This document shows, in pieces, positions 24,805 through 40,500 of a stretch of 64,000 nucleotides of DNA. The translations under genes and the position numbers were made by a program. The first letter of the stretch is position 1. Each line of letters starts with the position of its first letter. The DNA comes from Myrica gale. Its lineage: Eukaryota > Streptophyta > Magnoliopsida > Fagales > Myricaceae. The DNA is taken from assembly GCA_963930655.1 (NCBI GenBank), contig OZ005615.1:9690001-9754000 (forward strand), given 5' to 3'. The notes beneath the pieces were generated by a model, which saw only the letters and a list, made by a program, of their open reading frames with translations, made no database searches and was not told the DNA's origin.

Positions 24805-27800
24805 TCAAAAATGAATGACTTTCCTCTCGGGCCACGATTCTATCTTTTCGATGTACTTGACTGGAACAACACCATCAAAACCTTCAGTAAGGATCACATT
24901 GTTGTCTGAAATGTAAAGCTTCATTCCTTCTGCAATGAAAATTGTAATGAAATCAGAAAGAAGGGGCCTTTTGCATTCTTGCAATGTTAGGGACAAATAA
25001 TAGATGGCAAATGCTTAGTAGACGATGAAGAATCTTGATCCAAAACACTTTGAGCTTGGTAAGAGAAAAAGTTTATCAAACTTTACCTTCCAAAGCTTTT
25101 TTGACATCCAGGAAGATTAAAACATTGACATCACGTCTCATACCTGGAAAAGGGACAAATCGAGTAGACTATCAGAAGCCAGCCGAGCTAAATTTTTAAT
25201 GGGATTCAGATGAATGATCGATTTTTAGATATCCTTCACATCATGATGTAATGTGGTCCTTAACGACAGAGAAGACCAAGGAGTCCAAAAAGACTTGCAT
25301 GTTAGATCCATTGATATAATGCATGTACAACACTCCCATAGAGTATTGTTAAAAGGAAAATTATGTCAAGGGCAGGCGAAATGATGAGCATGCCTATATT
25401 CGAAAATATGCTCATATTTAATTTGATAAAGCATGTTAGCGACCGCCGACTGATAAGTGTCCAAATACACACCTAAACCTCCGATCATTTTTTCCTGAGC
25501 CACTTAAACTTCTGACTTTATTTTGTCTCTCACTGACCAATCTGACCTTATTTTGTCTGTCACCCTAATTCATCCTATGAAATGCAAATAAAAATCAGGT
25601 CAAGTACTTTCACATTGAACAACACAAACAAATAAAAATTGTCTTTTCACCTAGAGGGAGAAGGTCTTGTTAAGTTTAAAACATAATAGGTGCCATAAAC
25701 CTCTATCATATAATTATGCCAAGTCTGTTTTTCAGTGGTTTTTTTGTTTGTTTGGTAGCTGGCTTATTACCGCTAATTACTTGCCCATCTGCTGGTAAGC
25801 CACAAGAAAAGTGAACATGCAATCTTTTCATGCGTTTTAGGCCAGACTCCAGAATTGATTCCAAGTTTTTCCTATAGGTTCCATGTATGCACACTGCATA
25901 TCACCAAGAAAGAAAATCAGTGAAGAAAACAAAAACGTGGAACATGATATCAAGCAGTTGAGTCACGACTCTTGTTTCAAAATACAACATATATTACCTG
26001 AAATTTCTTCAGCTGAAATGATTGGTTTCAATAAGCTTTCAGATTCTACTGTCTGCCGATTTCACATAGAAAGTTCTTATGTATAATTAGTTGAGACCCA
26101 AATGAGTGCAATATCCAAGTAGCATACATCATAAATGAAGTAGGAAAAGAACAACACAAGTTCGAACCTAGTACTATTATGAAGTGAAAAACAAACAGCA
26201 TTAGCAACATTAGTTTGTTAATTCATATGCAATGACATAAGTTGCAGTATCAGCACCATGTGGTTATCTTGATCCTCCTCCTAGTTTCTGAAAGCAACAT
26301 CAACCAATGGCCATTTCAGGCTATGTTATGGGGAACTCATCATTCCCATCCTTTTCACTTGATTTGAATCTAAAGCAAATTATCAGGAAATAAAAAATAA
26401 AAACTTGGAGAAACAGATCCACACTTTGAGGATGTAGTTTCAAATATACAATAAACTCTATACTTGTTAGATAGGAGGGATGAAGATGTGAGGAGAAAGA
26501 GAGAGGCTGGAATTGTAATTGGAGTCTGTTTTCCTTGTCTTGTTTGGTGAGAAGAAAGAAAATGAGCATCCGGGAGCATTGTTTTACCATCACTTATTGT
26601 TTAACGCAAGGCAAAATAGATATTTCATAAGCTTTTGCTAAGGAGCTCTGTCCAATATTATAATTATACTCTTAATAAAAGAAAAGGACCACTTAAGGGT
26701 TGCATTTCAATTGGATACCCTTCTCCAGACCTAGAATGTTAAGTGGAATCCGAAAATGAACACATCATAATTGAATATAAAGCAGTATCTTACCGTTACT
26801 GTGTGGCCTTGGTTCGCACGTATCAAAAGCTCCCCATTTTCTTCCAAGAGGCTGAAACGCTGCTTATTATCCTTTCTGACAGCCTAAACAATGCATTACA
26901 TAACTTAGAAGTATCTATTGCAAAACACATCTAATACAATTTTGTTGAAGAGTAGCCACTGCCAAAACAGAATGTGGCACAATCTATGCATTGAAGACAA
27001 AACATTATACAAATGACATACACATCCACATCTTTGGCTCCATAACTGGGCATGTCAATGACTTAAACTAGTATGCACAGTTAATTGCAGCAAGCAAAAT
27101 AATATTTTGTTCGTTTAATGAGTACTGGCCTTAAATAATCCAAGCTTCAACAGCACTGAACCAATGTAACCATCATGATGAGCCCTAGTGACGAATTATA
27201 GACCTTTCAAAACTTGCATCCCTGACTTTTCTGTGCTTCAGCACATTGACCTTAGAACCTTTATTATCTCCAAATGCATAAACCTCAAAGTTGAAGGACA
27301 TCAATATTCAGTTGAAGGACCAAGCCAACAGGTAGAAAATATGATTGTAAATATTATCTCCTACGAACATATACAACATATCCCCCTAACATCCTTTTCC
27401 TCTCTGCCAACAGTGAAGCAAAAAGCTTAAAAGCAAAAAGAAAACAAGAATAGCGTTTAAGCACATACCTCCCTAATATCATCAATTGTGTGTGATCTCA
27501 GGGGAATATTAGCGAAAGTCTTCATATTCAGCTTTAACAGATCTTGAACGTTCACGTACCCATCACTCCGCATATTCAAACACAAGTCAGAAGCCATATG
27601 GCGCAAAATACGTGCTCTGTACATATCATATAGAGGGCAAAGAGAGAGAGAGAAAGAGAGAATTGTAATTAACAGAAGTACCAAAATCATATCAAATTGG
27701 ATATAGCTTTCTTTTATAAGACGCACATATAAACCAGCACAAAAGAAGAAAAACAGTGCAACTTTTAAACGTGAAGTAGTTCTAGTTTCATGCCCAAATT

Positions 27801-28431
27801 TGCAGAAAGATATAACGTCCGAAAGGCACTTCTTTTGAGCATGGGATACTGAAGATTCCGAAAATTGCAGAAGTGAGTCTAGTAGTAGTGCTTACAATAG
27901 CCTACCAAGAGCATCAATCTTATCTTTGCCGGAGCCGCCACCGCCACGCCCTCTTGATCTATCTCTATCATTAGCCATCTCCATACCCTTTCCTCTAGTG
28001 GTTGCCGAGAAAAAGCCGAAAAATAAAAGACAAAATTGTGAATCCCTTACTTGCTATCCCTTCAGAAGCAATAAAAAAACAGAAATTGAGCCTAAATAGT
28101 AATACATCTGACTTTGTTGAGATGAGTTTTCCATTCTAAATTTGAAAAGTAAGGCGACGGTAAACTGCTGGTATAATCTTTTATTCATTCGATTTTCTCA
28201 GTTTTGTCAGAAATCAAACAGACGGTCGATGGAGAGAGAGAATCACCTTCTACTGGAATGAGCAAAAGAAGCGAAATTAGAGCTGGTGGCGTTTGTCTTC
28301 TCCATGAAACCTCGGACACGAGGACTTCTCCCGGCGGGCACAGAAAAAGGAGTTTCGAGGACAGATGGCAAGAAAATACGGTAGTAGCGTAGAAATCGAA
28401 TGGTGCTAGCTGTGGTCAGAGAAGCCAACAT
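24805..28431 (-). CDS. TPT1: tRNA 2'-phosphotransferase (Tpt1/KptA family)
   Basis: Removes the 2'-phosphate left at the tRNA splice junction, passing it to NAD+ and releasing ADP-ribose cyclic phosphate. Core exons, in transcript order: 27984-27896, 27616-27469, 26883-26794, 26052-25998, 25893-25771, 25143-25087 and 24929-24805. All are GT-AG and in phase, giving 228 residues. The N-terminal winged helix has the catalytic Arg-His (ILRHM, residues 35-36) and IRANQGH (Arg101). The C-terminal ADP-ribosyltransferase-like lobe has HGTYRKNLESIL, HVHFSCGLP and FYISDNN-type strands (here LYISDNNVILTEG). An upstream exon, 28431-28247, can splice in frame to 27994 and adds a Ser/Arg-rich, transit-like leader, making about 293 residues. 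That extension is inferred and less certain. Corresponds to Arabidopsis At2g45330 (emb1067). Confidence 0.93.
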
Positions 28432-29309
28432 GGATCAAACTCAACTGTTGTTCGTGACAATGCCTGAGATCGCGTCGTCGTGGGGTAAGTTATCCTACAA
28501 GTTATTTTAACTGCCTATAAGCAGAACGTGAAGACACCGTAATGATTTTCTCGGTCCGTTCTTTAAATGCTGGGAGAGTGACAGCAAAACAAAGCCCATC
28601 CGGGAAAATAAACCATAGGGCTATTAGGCAACAAACAAGATGCACAGTTGATTATGAGCTTCCTGAGCCGTTCTCGTACGCCGCAGGGTTAACCATTTTC
28701 TTTTTAAAATTTTGTAAATCATTTCGCTACCATCAAAATGCAAAAATTAGGTTGGTATTAAGTATCTAAGCATTGACATCTAGGCGTCACGATGCGAAGT
28801 GCGAACTATGCATATTTTCGACACGTCGGTCCAATGAGCAACCCCCTCCTTTCCACAAAGGGCACCACAGAGAAATACAAGCAGTCAAGCATGACCAAAC
28901 TCCCACCAGTCAAGACTGTATCATCAATCACCCTTTTTTCCGCTCAGTGAAACGAGAAAATAAACGGAAAAAGAAAAAGGGAGTGGCCATCAGTACTCCC
29001 AAAGACGGAACAAAATCCTTCATTTTTCTGACGCCAGTACTCCCCATTTTCAATCAATGCTTTTTGATGAACTCAATATACTATGCCAAATGGGTGCCAT
29101 CTATAATGACATTCTTCTTTGACGAAAGAAAATAGAACAGGAAGACGCTAGTCAAACACAATCCAACTGCCAAATTGTTTCAACCATAACAATCATTCCG
29201 GAAAGTTCATTATCAAGATCTGACAAAACATTAGTTATGCAAAAACTGAGTCGCTTGTCCAATAGTACATTCATGGGAGCATCCAAAACTTTCACCAACC
29301 TAACTTGAC
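28432..29309. other. spacer between TPT1 5' end and RPS13 3' end
   Basis: Both neighbours are on the minus strand, so this holds the TPT1 promoter and the RPS13 3' UTR/terminator. The frame at 28773-29135 plus is lysine-rich, low in complexity and family-less. Confidence 0.5.
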
Positions 29310-31760
<2,451 letters not shown>

Positions 31761-31825
31761 GGTGACGAATGGTTGTCTCTATCGATCACACTTGCTCTGC
31801 CTCTCCCTGTGTTGAGCGCTAATAG

Positions 31826-32025
31826 AAACCCTAGAATACGAGGAGGCTAGGGTTTTTATAGTTTTACCTAATTGCAATGGAGTCCCTGGGTTATTTATAT
31901 TTAACGTATTGTAGTATCTACCGGTTTAGCCCAGCCCACCTTTTTCTCCGTTTTTTGTCAAACTGGACGCTATCCTTGCTCACCATGATGGGCCAGAGGT
32001 TCATTGTCGGGCTGCTGCTTGGCCC
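31826..32025 (-). promoter_or_regulatory. RPS13 promoter elements: telo-boxes and site II-like motifs
   Basis: AAACCCTA at 31826-31833 and its inverse TAGGGTTT at 31849-31856 are telo-boxes. GGCCCA/TGGGCC-type site II motifs follow further up (near 31990 and 32020). This pairing drives growth-linked expression of ribosomal protein genes in plants. Placement just upstream of the RPS13 ATG supports the assignment. Confidence 0.7.
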
Positions 32026-34573
32026 AACCAATTGTTAATTTTGAGCCCTAAGCCTGACCCAAATAACTCCAACTTTTGAGGGCCAGAGGTTCATGTCTGT
32101 TGCATTATTCACAAAATTGATTTCCTTATTGCAATGTCTTCTTCAACTGATCCATACCCAACTTCAAAAGATCGATTGAACCCAACTTCAATCAGGCCAG
32201 TTTCAAAGCCCAAGATTAAAGGACCATCAGTAGCGGTGCAACAACCCCTGGGCCACCAAATCGTTGGATCTGCAATGCGGATCCAACTCCTGGGCCCTAA
32301 ATCTATTCCTCCGACGTTTCCAAACCCTATTCCTTGCGTATACCCCGTCAGGTTATAATTTCATTAAAAGCTTCTAGGCTTTCAAAAAACAAAAACAAGA
32401 AACGTGACCGGCAGGCAATTGTCTGTAAATACATATTGCCAAGAATGCAATGAAAAGGCTGGGTATGGTTCAAATATTATTGCCAAGAAATGTGTGCTGC
32501 TTAAAATGGACTTAAAAGAAGTAGTGTTGTCCTGTCCTCTGCAAAGAGCTCGGAGAAAAGTGTAGACATGGATATACAGAGCACAGAATCCTTCCACCTT
32601 CTCCGAGCTTTTGCTTGTTTGTTTGCTTTTATCGCCGAATGTAGTGGGACTTTTCTGCTAACTTCCTCTGGAAAATAACCTATCACTCGCCAAAAGAGAA
32701 AAGGTTAATCTTCTAGAAGTTCAGGGTTGGCAGATTTGACGTGTCAAGTCCTTACACCACCGCCAACTCACCCCACCCGAGAGAGAAAAGGGAGAAAGAA
32801 AACAAGAGAGGAAAAAAAAGAATGTCTTAGTTGGTTTTCTGTTCAGTCATGCACAAATAGTAAACAGATGGTGAATGAGACGGATGCCATCTAAAAAGTA
32901 AAGGTGAAAGACAGACCTATTTTTAACAATTATTTGCTTCGACCTAGGTGGTTGGTGGATCATCCCATGCAAAGAAAATTCAAAGTGCATTTTGTCTCAC
33001 TTGTCTGGTTTGTTTGTGGAGGAGAATAAAACCTACTGTTTGGGCAACCTTTTTTTTCCGAACTGTTTGGGCAACTTAGATGAGCTGTAGAAGGCCACGA
33101 GCAGGGTGGGAGAGAGACTCGTTGCCATGAATACGCCCACCAGTTGTTTTGTAAAAGCTCTGGTTGAAAAACAAGGATTATGCATTATACGCCACAACCA
33201 GTTGTTTAACTGTGATAATACTTAATTACTGGTGAAGCTTTAACAAATTTATTTATTTATTATCTATTTACAGGCCGTGAATTCCATTGTTGATTGGATT
33301 TAAAACTTAAATGTAATACATACTTGACAAAAAAAGAGAGCACAAGAAGTTAGGAGGAGAGGATGGGGTTGGCTCTGCCCTTGAAATTGAAGGGAGAAAG
33401 GACTGCTCCAAAGTGAGTGACAATTACATGATGAGAAACAGTCTCAAGTTGTCTTAAACGTCCCTCTTTCCTTCCTATACCAGAGAATAAACCCACATAA
33501 TAAAAACATTCTTAACAGCTCAAAGAGAATAAAATTCATATAATAAACTTACACATTCTTAACTGCTTAAACTTCTGGGAAGAACAGTGATTTAGCATAA
33601 TATCATAATCAAATAGAATATAATTCAAAACAAGAGAAATGTAATAGCACCTCCTTATCTAGGAACCAAAATCAAATTTCTGCACATCAGGCTAATTTCA
33701 TTTGATTGTGCCAACTATCTTCTCGACTAAATCAATCTATATTCTGTTGTCTAATTTTCCTCTTTAAACTCGACAAAATCTAGACATGTGTCATCACATG
33801 AGCCGCACACTCAAATGAATGATCAAAATGCCCCTAAAATTTTCACAAGACTTATTGTTTCCGTGAGGTTAATGTGAGAATAAGAAGATAAATCATATAT
33901 TAATTTAGTTGAGAAGATAGAGGGCGCAATCATATGAAATTAGACTTATAAGACAATTTAATTTTGACATGTAAATAAACATGCTATCATAAGTCTCCTA
34001 AATAATAAATATAGGATTTGCATCCTACTTTTATATTTACATGTCAAACATCACAAAACACACGTATTCTAATACAACACTGTATTACTTTTTTTTACAA
34101 ACATCATTATTAATCTCTTTTAACAACTTCTGCACGCATGTCAATACAACTTTAACATCACCTAAATATTCACAATTTTATCAAAATCCTACAAATTTCT
34201 TCCAAACGAACATCACCTTCTTTAATTTTACATTAATAAGGAGTTCCTTTTTTGAACGAGAGTTTAAGAAAGGCAGCCCAAACAGCTCACAAGTTGTTCA
34301 AAGACGTGTCATGTTACTCAAGATGCCCTACATAAATGTACAAAAAGCAGAACACATTGATTTGGGAGTGTTTTTTTTTTTTTCACGAGCGCATGAATTT
34401 GGAAGGTGGTTGATTATATCCGCATTTGGACAAGCCCAGGATACACAGCATGGAAAAAGGAAAAATTTGAAGATACAAATGGCTATATGTGGGCTGCTTA
34501 TTCCTGATCAGTCTAGCATATACATATCTGCGACAGTGAATCAAAATTTTGAAATTAGGTCACATGCATTTGA
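32026..34573. other. intergenic, no confident gene
   Basis: Mixed unique and AT-rich DNA. The 197-codon frame at 34041-34634 plus is composed mostly of F/N/T/S codons from AT-rich DNA and includes a T-run, so it is treated as chance. No domains were seen. Confidence 0.45.
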
Positions 34574-34900
34574 TCAAACCTCCCAAGGAACAAAATCCTC
34601 TTTCAGGTTTGTACGCGCGGGGGTACATGGTTGATTTTGCCTTGTATCAACATACTCGATAGGTACACAATCATTGTACCGGCCAGGTAGCATAGCTGAG
34701 AACCTGGGGGTGTCCATTGAAAATCCTTGCGTCCTGGTGCTCCTATTGATGTGAAAATGGTTCACCGACAGAGTGAGCCCCCACAAAAAAGCATAGTCCC
34801 ATTCTCTTTTCCGTGACCAAGGGCTCCACAGATGCCCGCTGGAGCCTGGAGCACTGAAGCCTTCGTCCTTGCACACAGAAGACTGCACACAGTAGATTAC
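34574..34900 (-). CDS. unassigned exon-like open frame
   Basis: An open frame of about 110 codons ends TGA at 34574-34576. It is less AT-rich than its surroundings, has balanced codons, and begins just after an acceptor-like ...tgtgtgcag (34906-34900 region). No ATG starts the frame. The product includes GLTLSVNHFHINRST and MLPGRYNDCVPIEYVD; it has no recognised domain or membrane segment. It may be a terminal exon of an unrecognised gene or a fragment carried in by a transposon. No upstream exon could be joined with confidence. Confidence 0.3.
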   Translation of the reverse strand, partial: VIYCVQSSVCKDEGFSAPGSSGHLWSPWSRKREWDYAFLWGLTLSVNHFHINRSTRTQGFSMDTPRFSAMLPGRYNDCVPIEYVDTRQNQPCTPARTNLKEDFVPWEV

Positions 34901-35639
34901 AAAGAGGATGTGAGCTGCGACCAACTAATACAGCAGATTTTGGTTTGGTGAAAATGAGTTTGCTAGGAGCACGAGAGGATGCATGTCGGTTGCTTTCTAA
35001 GCAAGCATGAGAGCATCCAAGTACGATGGTTCTGCAACCTCTTTTCAGACAAACAAATCAAAAGTACAGGAATAACACATCTTAAAGGGAAGTTACTTTG
35101 GCATTTAATATACACAGCTTCCAATTAATAGAAAAGGAGGGGGTGAAGTGGGGGACGGAATAAAAGCATTACTCCTTGAACAGCTTCTATCTCAATTCTC
35201 AAACCAATTTCGATGGAAAGTTGTGATCATTTTTTTGGTCCCATGGATTTTGGCATAAGCCGATGACTCTTTAACCTGAAAAGGTTAGCTGATATGTTTT
35301 TGTTTGGGTATCCAAAGAAATTTTTAGACCATTCTTATGTGTCGGGATCTAATTTAAATGCACTATAAGGTCTTAACCCTTAGAATAAATTCCGAATATT
35401 TGAACCAAGTTCATAACTCTAGATCAATTAAGTCAAAAATTCAATACAAGTGTTTAGTTTTTTTTTTGGAATGACGAGGACAAACCTAGCGGCAGCCTAC
35501 CTTTGCGCGTATCTACCTAACATGTAGGTAAATCTCGAAGAGTTAGCACAGATCTATCTACATCGTTCTGATTCTCGCTTAAGTAGTTTTTTTATATTCA
35601 CCCAATAAAAAATAGAAACGGTAATTTGCGCGCTCAATT

Positions 35640-36600
35640 CACACTGTGGGACACGGTTTAGACCCTAAACTTACCTAGAGGGGGGGTGAATAGTAAGTTA
35701 AAATTTCAGCACAACCTATTTCACCCTAATGCGGAAAACCTTATACAAATCTTAGAACAAAGAAGATTATTGAATCTGTCCAGATCTGAAACATTTCATA
35801 CAGTCCTATCAATGACATAAATTCAATATGTTTAAACAATTTAAACTATTCTAAGTTCACCTAGACAATATCACAAACACTTGGAGTGCAAAAAATTCTA
35901 GATCTAATCTTTTAAACCAAGAAATACAACCAACATACCAAGATTCGAATTTATATTATGCTAATCGATTAACAAGCAAATATAAAAGGAATTGAAATGC
36001 AAACAATCACACATAACACACGAGATTGTTTACGAAGTGGAAAACTCTTTGAAAGAACTCTTTCAAAAGAGAAAAACCACTCCGGGCTCACCGCCGGTTA
36101 ACCAATCCACTAGAATGAGAGATACACTTACAGTCAGTGACTTTGTTTACCACAAAACCTTTGCTACTTAACAAATCCCGAAAGAAGCACTTCGAACAAC
36201 ACGCTCGAACTCGCACTAAGCGGTAGAATCCAAAACCTTTGGATCTCCCTCTAACTTCAATGAATCTCGATCAAAGCAAACTTGCTTCAGGACGATTGGA
36301 ACACCAATCGACAAACACCGGAACTCCGAAGTTTACCCACTGCCACAATGGGGTTTTCTTGGTGGTGAGTGATTTCTTCAACAACACATAATGGAGGACA
36401 ACCAAAATCTTAATTCTTCAAGTCTTCTTAATTCTTCAAGTCTTCAAGAACAACCTCCTCTTGAATCTTCACCGATCTATTTCTAGAAGCCTTCGAACTC
36501 TTTCAGATATCTCTCTCTTCTATTATCGTCGAAGTTTATATATGTTCAGCCACTCAAAATGACTTTTTAAATGACTGGGTAAGTCCACGCGTTTAATTAC
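35640..36600. repeat. dispersed repeat, probably retroelement-derived
   Basis: Contains phrases I associate with repeated plant DNA (CCTAGAGGGGGGGTGAATAG at about 35674, and a block of ACTCTTTGAAAGAACTCTTTC at about 36044). No ends, LTR pair or domains are visible. Treated as an unclassified fossil. Confidence 0.4.
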
Positions 36601-37548
36601 TTATTAATTCTCCGTGTTTGGGCTTGAGCTTCAAGCTAGCTCCAAATTACAACGTGTTTTCTCCAAGCTCGCCTCAAGCTAGCCCAACCACCACTTAACC
36701 ACTATAACAACTTTATAACTTCCAGATTTTTTTATAAACGAATGCTTTCATTAGTTAACCACTTTAACAACCTTTAGATTTCTTCACAAACTGAATTCTT
36801 TCTTCTGGAAACCACTTTAACAACTTCCATATTTCTTTATAACTGAATTATTCCATTTGAAACACATGTACTTGATTATCCACATCCAAGACACATTTTT
36901 CTACAACATATATGTCACAAAATAAAGCCAACATATATCCTTAGGAAGTAACACACACAAACAGTCTAACTATTCAACTTTGGATATCATGGTTAGCTGA
37001 TTCATTTGACAACATTGCGAGTCCGAAATTTGGAGGCAATTGACGGTGTATTGTGCTTTTTTTTTTTTCAGAGTCGGTGTATTGTGCTTGTTCCGTGTGT
37101 ATATGTTAAAACCGATGCACGGCTACCACAGATTCGGAGCACTCTCCCAAACTGGTCTTTCGCCCACTCATCTTCACCTTTTGTCATTTTCCTTGCGAGG
37201 AGACTTTCAATTTTTGTTTTCTACGCTTTTTACAGTTTCATTCACTTCAAATCCTACACATTTCCCCATGCTCCCTGAATAGGAAGACTCTTCAAACCAA
37301 ACACCTCAGTAATTTAGTGAGAAAAAAAACCTTTCTAATTTTCTGAAATCTTTCTGCTTACATACCACTCTCGACTTCAAAACCTTTGAACCCAACAGCA
37401 ACGGGAAAGTAAGACTGAAAGTCCCGACCTTTCTCCCCATACTCCCAAGTTTTCTACACTTCCTACAGGAAAGCTCTGACCTTTGCCTTAAGCCCGGGAA
37501 GTCTCACACTTTTCCTGCACATTTTCTCTAATTTTCCCTCGAACAAGA
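36601..37548. other. LRR-kinase promoter and 5' leader
   Basis: Three degenerate copies of an ACCACTTTAACAACTT-type phrase lie at about 36688-36825. From about 37280 the sequence is C/T-rich and untranslated up to the ATG. Frames at 37006-37282 are family-less. Confidence 0.5.
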
Positions 37549-40500
37549 ATGCCTCCTTCTCTCAGCCTCCTGTTTTCTCTCTGCGTCCTTTTCCTCTTTC
37601 CGTCTCCCTCCATTTCTTCGCTGACGGAGCTTCCCAATCTCATGGCAATTAAGGCCTCTCTGGATCCTCACAGCCAGGTCTTGACTTCATGGACCCCGGA
37701 TACTGATCCGTGCAGTGGCTCTTTCGAAGGCGTGGCATGCAACGAGAAAGGCCTTGTGACCAATATTTCTTTGCAAGGAAAGGGCCTCTCGGGTACAATA
37801 CCTGATGCCTTGGCTGAGCTCAAGAGCTTGACTGGGTTGTACTTGCACTTCAATGCTCTGACTGGGAAAATACCAGTGGAGGTTGCCCGGTTGACCCAGC
37901 TCAGTGATTTGTATCTCAATGTCAATAATCTGTCTGGAGAAATTCCTCCTGAACTTGGCAACATGTCTAGTCTTGAAGGTTTGTTTTGATTTTTTTTTTG
38001 TCTTGAGAAGATGTTAAATTTCCATATTTTGCTCTCTCAGACTCTCTCTGTGGTGAGTGCTTTTTGTTGTTGGGCGGGGGGGGGGGGGGGGTGGCGCTTG
38101 GTTATATGTGATATTCCTGTTGGTTTTTATTTTTTTGTCTTGAGAAGATGTTAAATTTCCATATTTTGCTCTCTCAGACTCTCTCTGTGGTGAGTGCTTT
38201 TTGTTGTTGTTTGGGGGGGGGGGGCGCTTGGTTATATGTGATCTTCCTTAATATGGGTTTAATTTGTTGACACCGACTTTGTTCCATCCAGCATGTCACA
38301 TATCGTTCTCCTTAAACTTTGGGATTTAGAGGACTAGTTGTGTGCGTGAAAAAATTCAATACTTTCTAGTTTGTCTTCTTCTTCAATCCCTACTCTCTTC
38401 TTCTATCCACTGGGCTGTTCTTGATCTGGTGTGACGTTTGCGTCTTTTGGGTCATTTCCGACCTCGTAATTCTAACGAGTAGAGATTAAGCTAGATCTGG
38501 GTACAGTGAACAGTTTCTCATTAGTGCTGGGTGCATTCTTGCCTCGATTTTATAGGCAATTGTGTCTGAGTGCAAGGTGTCTAAATCTCTTATTGCTGCT
38601 CTCCAAGGATACATATAGAATAGAATGAGTCTGCAGAAAGTTTCGTTTCTGTGTAACATCCATAACCGGCTCATCCGGGTTGAACAGAGTCACAAATTTC
38701 GGGTTACTTACAGAAACTAGATAATTAAACGCAACTGAAAAAATTCCAATCTGGCTTTCTCTGCTTGCAGTTTTGCAGCTGTGTTACAATAAGTTGACTG
38801 GGAGCATGCCAACACAACTAGGAAATATGTGGAGGCTTAGTGTTCTTGCATTGCAATATAATCAATTGACTGGCGCAATCCCTGCAAGTTTGGGTGGTTT
38901 GCAGAAGTTAACGAGGCTGGATTTGAGCTTTAATAACTTTTTTGGCTCTATTCCGGTAAGATTAGGTAATGCTCCCATGCTAAAAGTTCTTGACGTTCGA
39001 AACAACTCTCTCTCAGGAGTTGTCCCTCCAGGTGATACCCTCTTGCCCACTAGTGCTTTCTATGTAGACGTTTATGAAAAATCAAGGTGGTAAAATTTAA
39101 ATGTTATTCTTATGGCCTTGTGGATGAAAACTCAGCTTTGAAGAGACTGAATGGTGGATTCCAGTACAAGAACAACCCAGGATTATGTGGCGTTGGGCTT
39201 TCTGACCTAAATGTTTGCAAAGCTACTGATGGTCTAAACCCAAACAGACCAGAACCATTTGAACCTGGGAACCTTTCTGCTAAAACTCTCCCGGAATCAG
39301 TGCCCTTAAAGTCTGATTGCAGCAAAACCCAGTGTTCAAAACCATCAAAGTCCCCACTAAGGGGTCTAGTTTTTGGGTTGATTGGAGTTATTGTTTTTGC
39401 TGTTAGTGGACTGCTCGCATTTGCATGGTGCCGCCGGCAAAAACAGAAAATTGGAAGTGCCTTCGACTCCTCAAATAGCCGGCTTAGCACTGACCAGGTC
39501 AAGGAAGTTTCTAGGAAGAGTGCTTCTCTCATCAGTCTCGAGTACTCTAATGGATGGGACCCCTTGGCTAAAGGTCGAAGTGGGTTCTCTCAGGAAGTTC
39601 TTGAAAGCTTCATGTACAATTTAGAGGACATAGAGCGGGCAACTCAGTGCTTCTCAGAGGTAAATTTGTTGGGAAGGAGTAACTTCTCTGCTATATACAA
39701 GGGAATCCTTATGGATGGGTCTGTTGTTGCTATAAAGTGCATTGCCAAGACAAGCTGCAAGTCTGATGAAGCTGAGTTCTTGAAGGGGTTGAAGATATTG
39801 ACCTCACTGAAACACGAAAATCTTGTTAGGCTGAGAGGCTTTTGCTGTTCCAAAGGCAGGGGGGAGTGCTTTCTTATCTATGATTTTGTCCCAAATGGAA
39901 ATCTGTTAGGGTACCTTGATGTTAAGGCTGGCAACAGGAAGGTTCTTGAATGGTCTGCCAGAGTCTCTATCATCAAGGGCATTGCCAAAGGTTCGATCTG
40001 TCTTCTTGTTTGTAAGTTATTATTGTTTACTTGTTTGTTTTGGAGGTTGGGTGAGAAAATTGGGGGTATTAAAAGAACATTTTGTCTTGTTCGGTTCATT
40101 TTATACTTTGGAAATGTTGCATCTACAATTAACGAACTCTGGTTTGGAAATGCATTTCGAAGCGCTCAACAAAATATATGGATGTTTTAAAAACCAGACA
40201 ATTCTATGCGTTTGGAATCAGTTTTCTTAGTTGTTACAATACTTTCAGAGCTGTTTGATAATATAATTATATCTGAAAAGGAAATGAGACCAACTTTGGG
40301 AAGAAGTGAGAGACGTTTAGAAAAGATCTCCTTAAGAGTGCACTGTTGTGAAGCTTATTTCTTGCGGTTTTGGTGCTGCTACTGTAAACAACTATAGCCT
40401 CAAGAATCTTATTTGCTTTCTTTCGGCTACATTACCTTGTTTTACCTTCTCTACACTATTTCAATGCCTCTTCTTGATCAGGTATTGGCTATTTGCACGG

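Noticed and set aside
28773-29135. 120-codon lysine-rich frame
   Set aside because: Low complexity, no homology recognised, lies in the inter-gene spacer between two minus-strand genes.
32134-32358. Pro/Ser-rich frame upstream of RPS13
   Set aside because: No family resemblance; short; sits where only promoter DNA is expected.
34041-34634. 197-codon open frame on the plus strand
   Set aside because: Composition is that of translated AT-rich DNA (F, N, T, S), it contains a long T-run, and it overlaps a better frame on the other strand.
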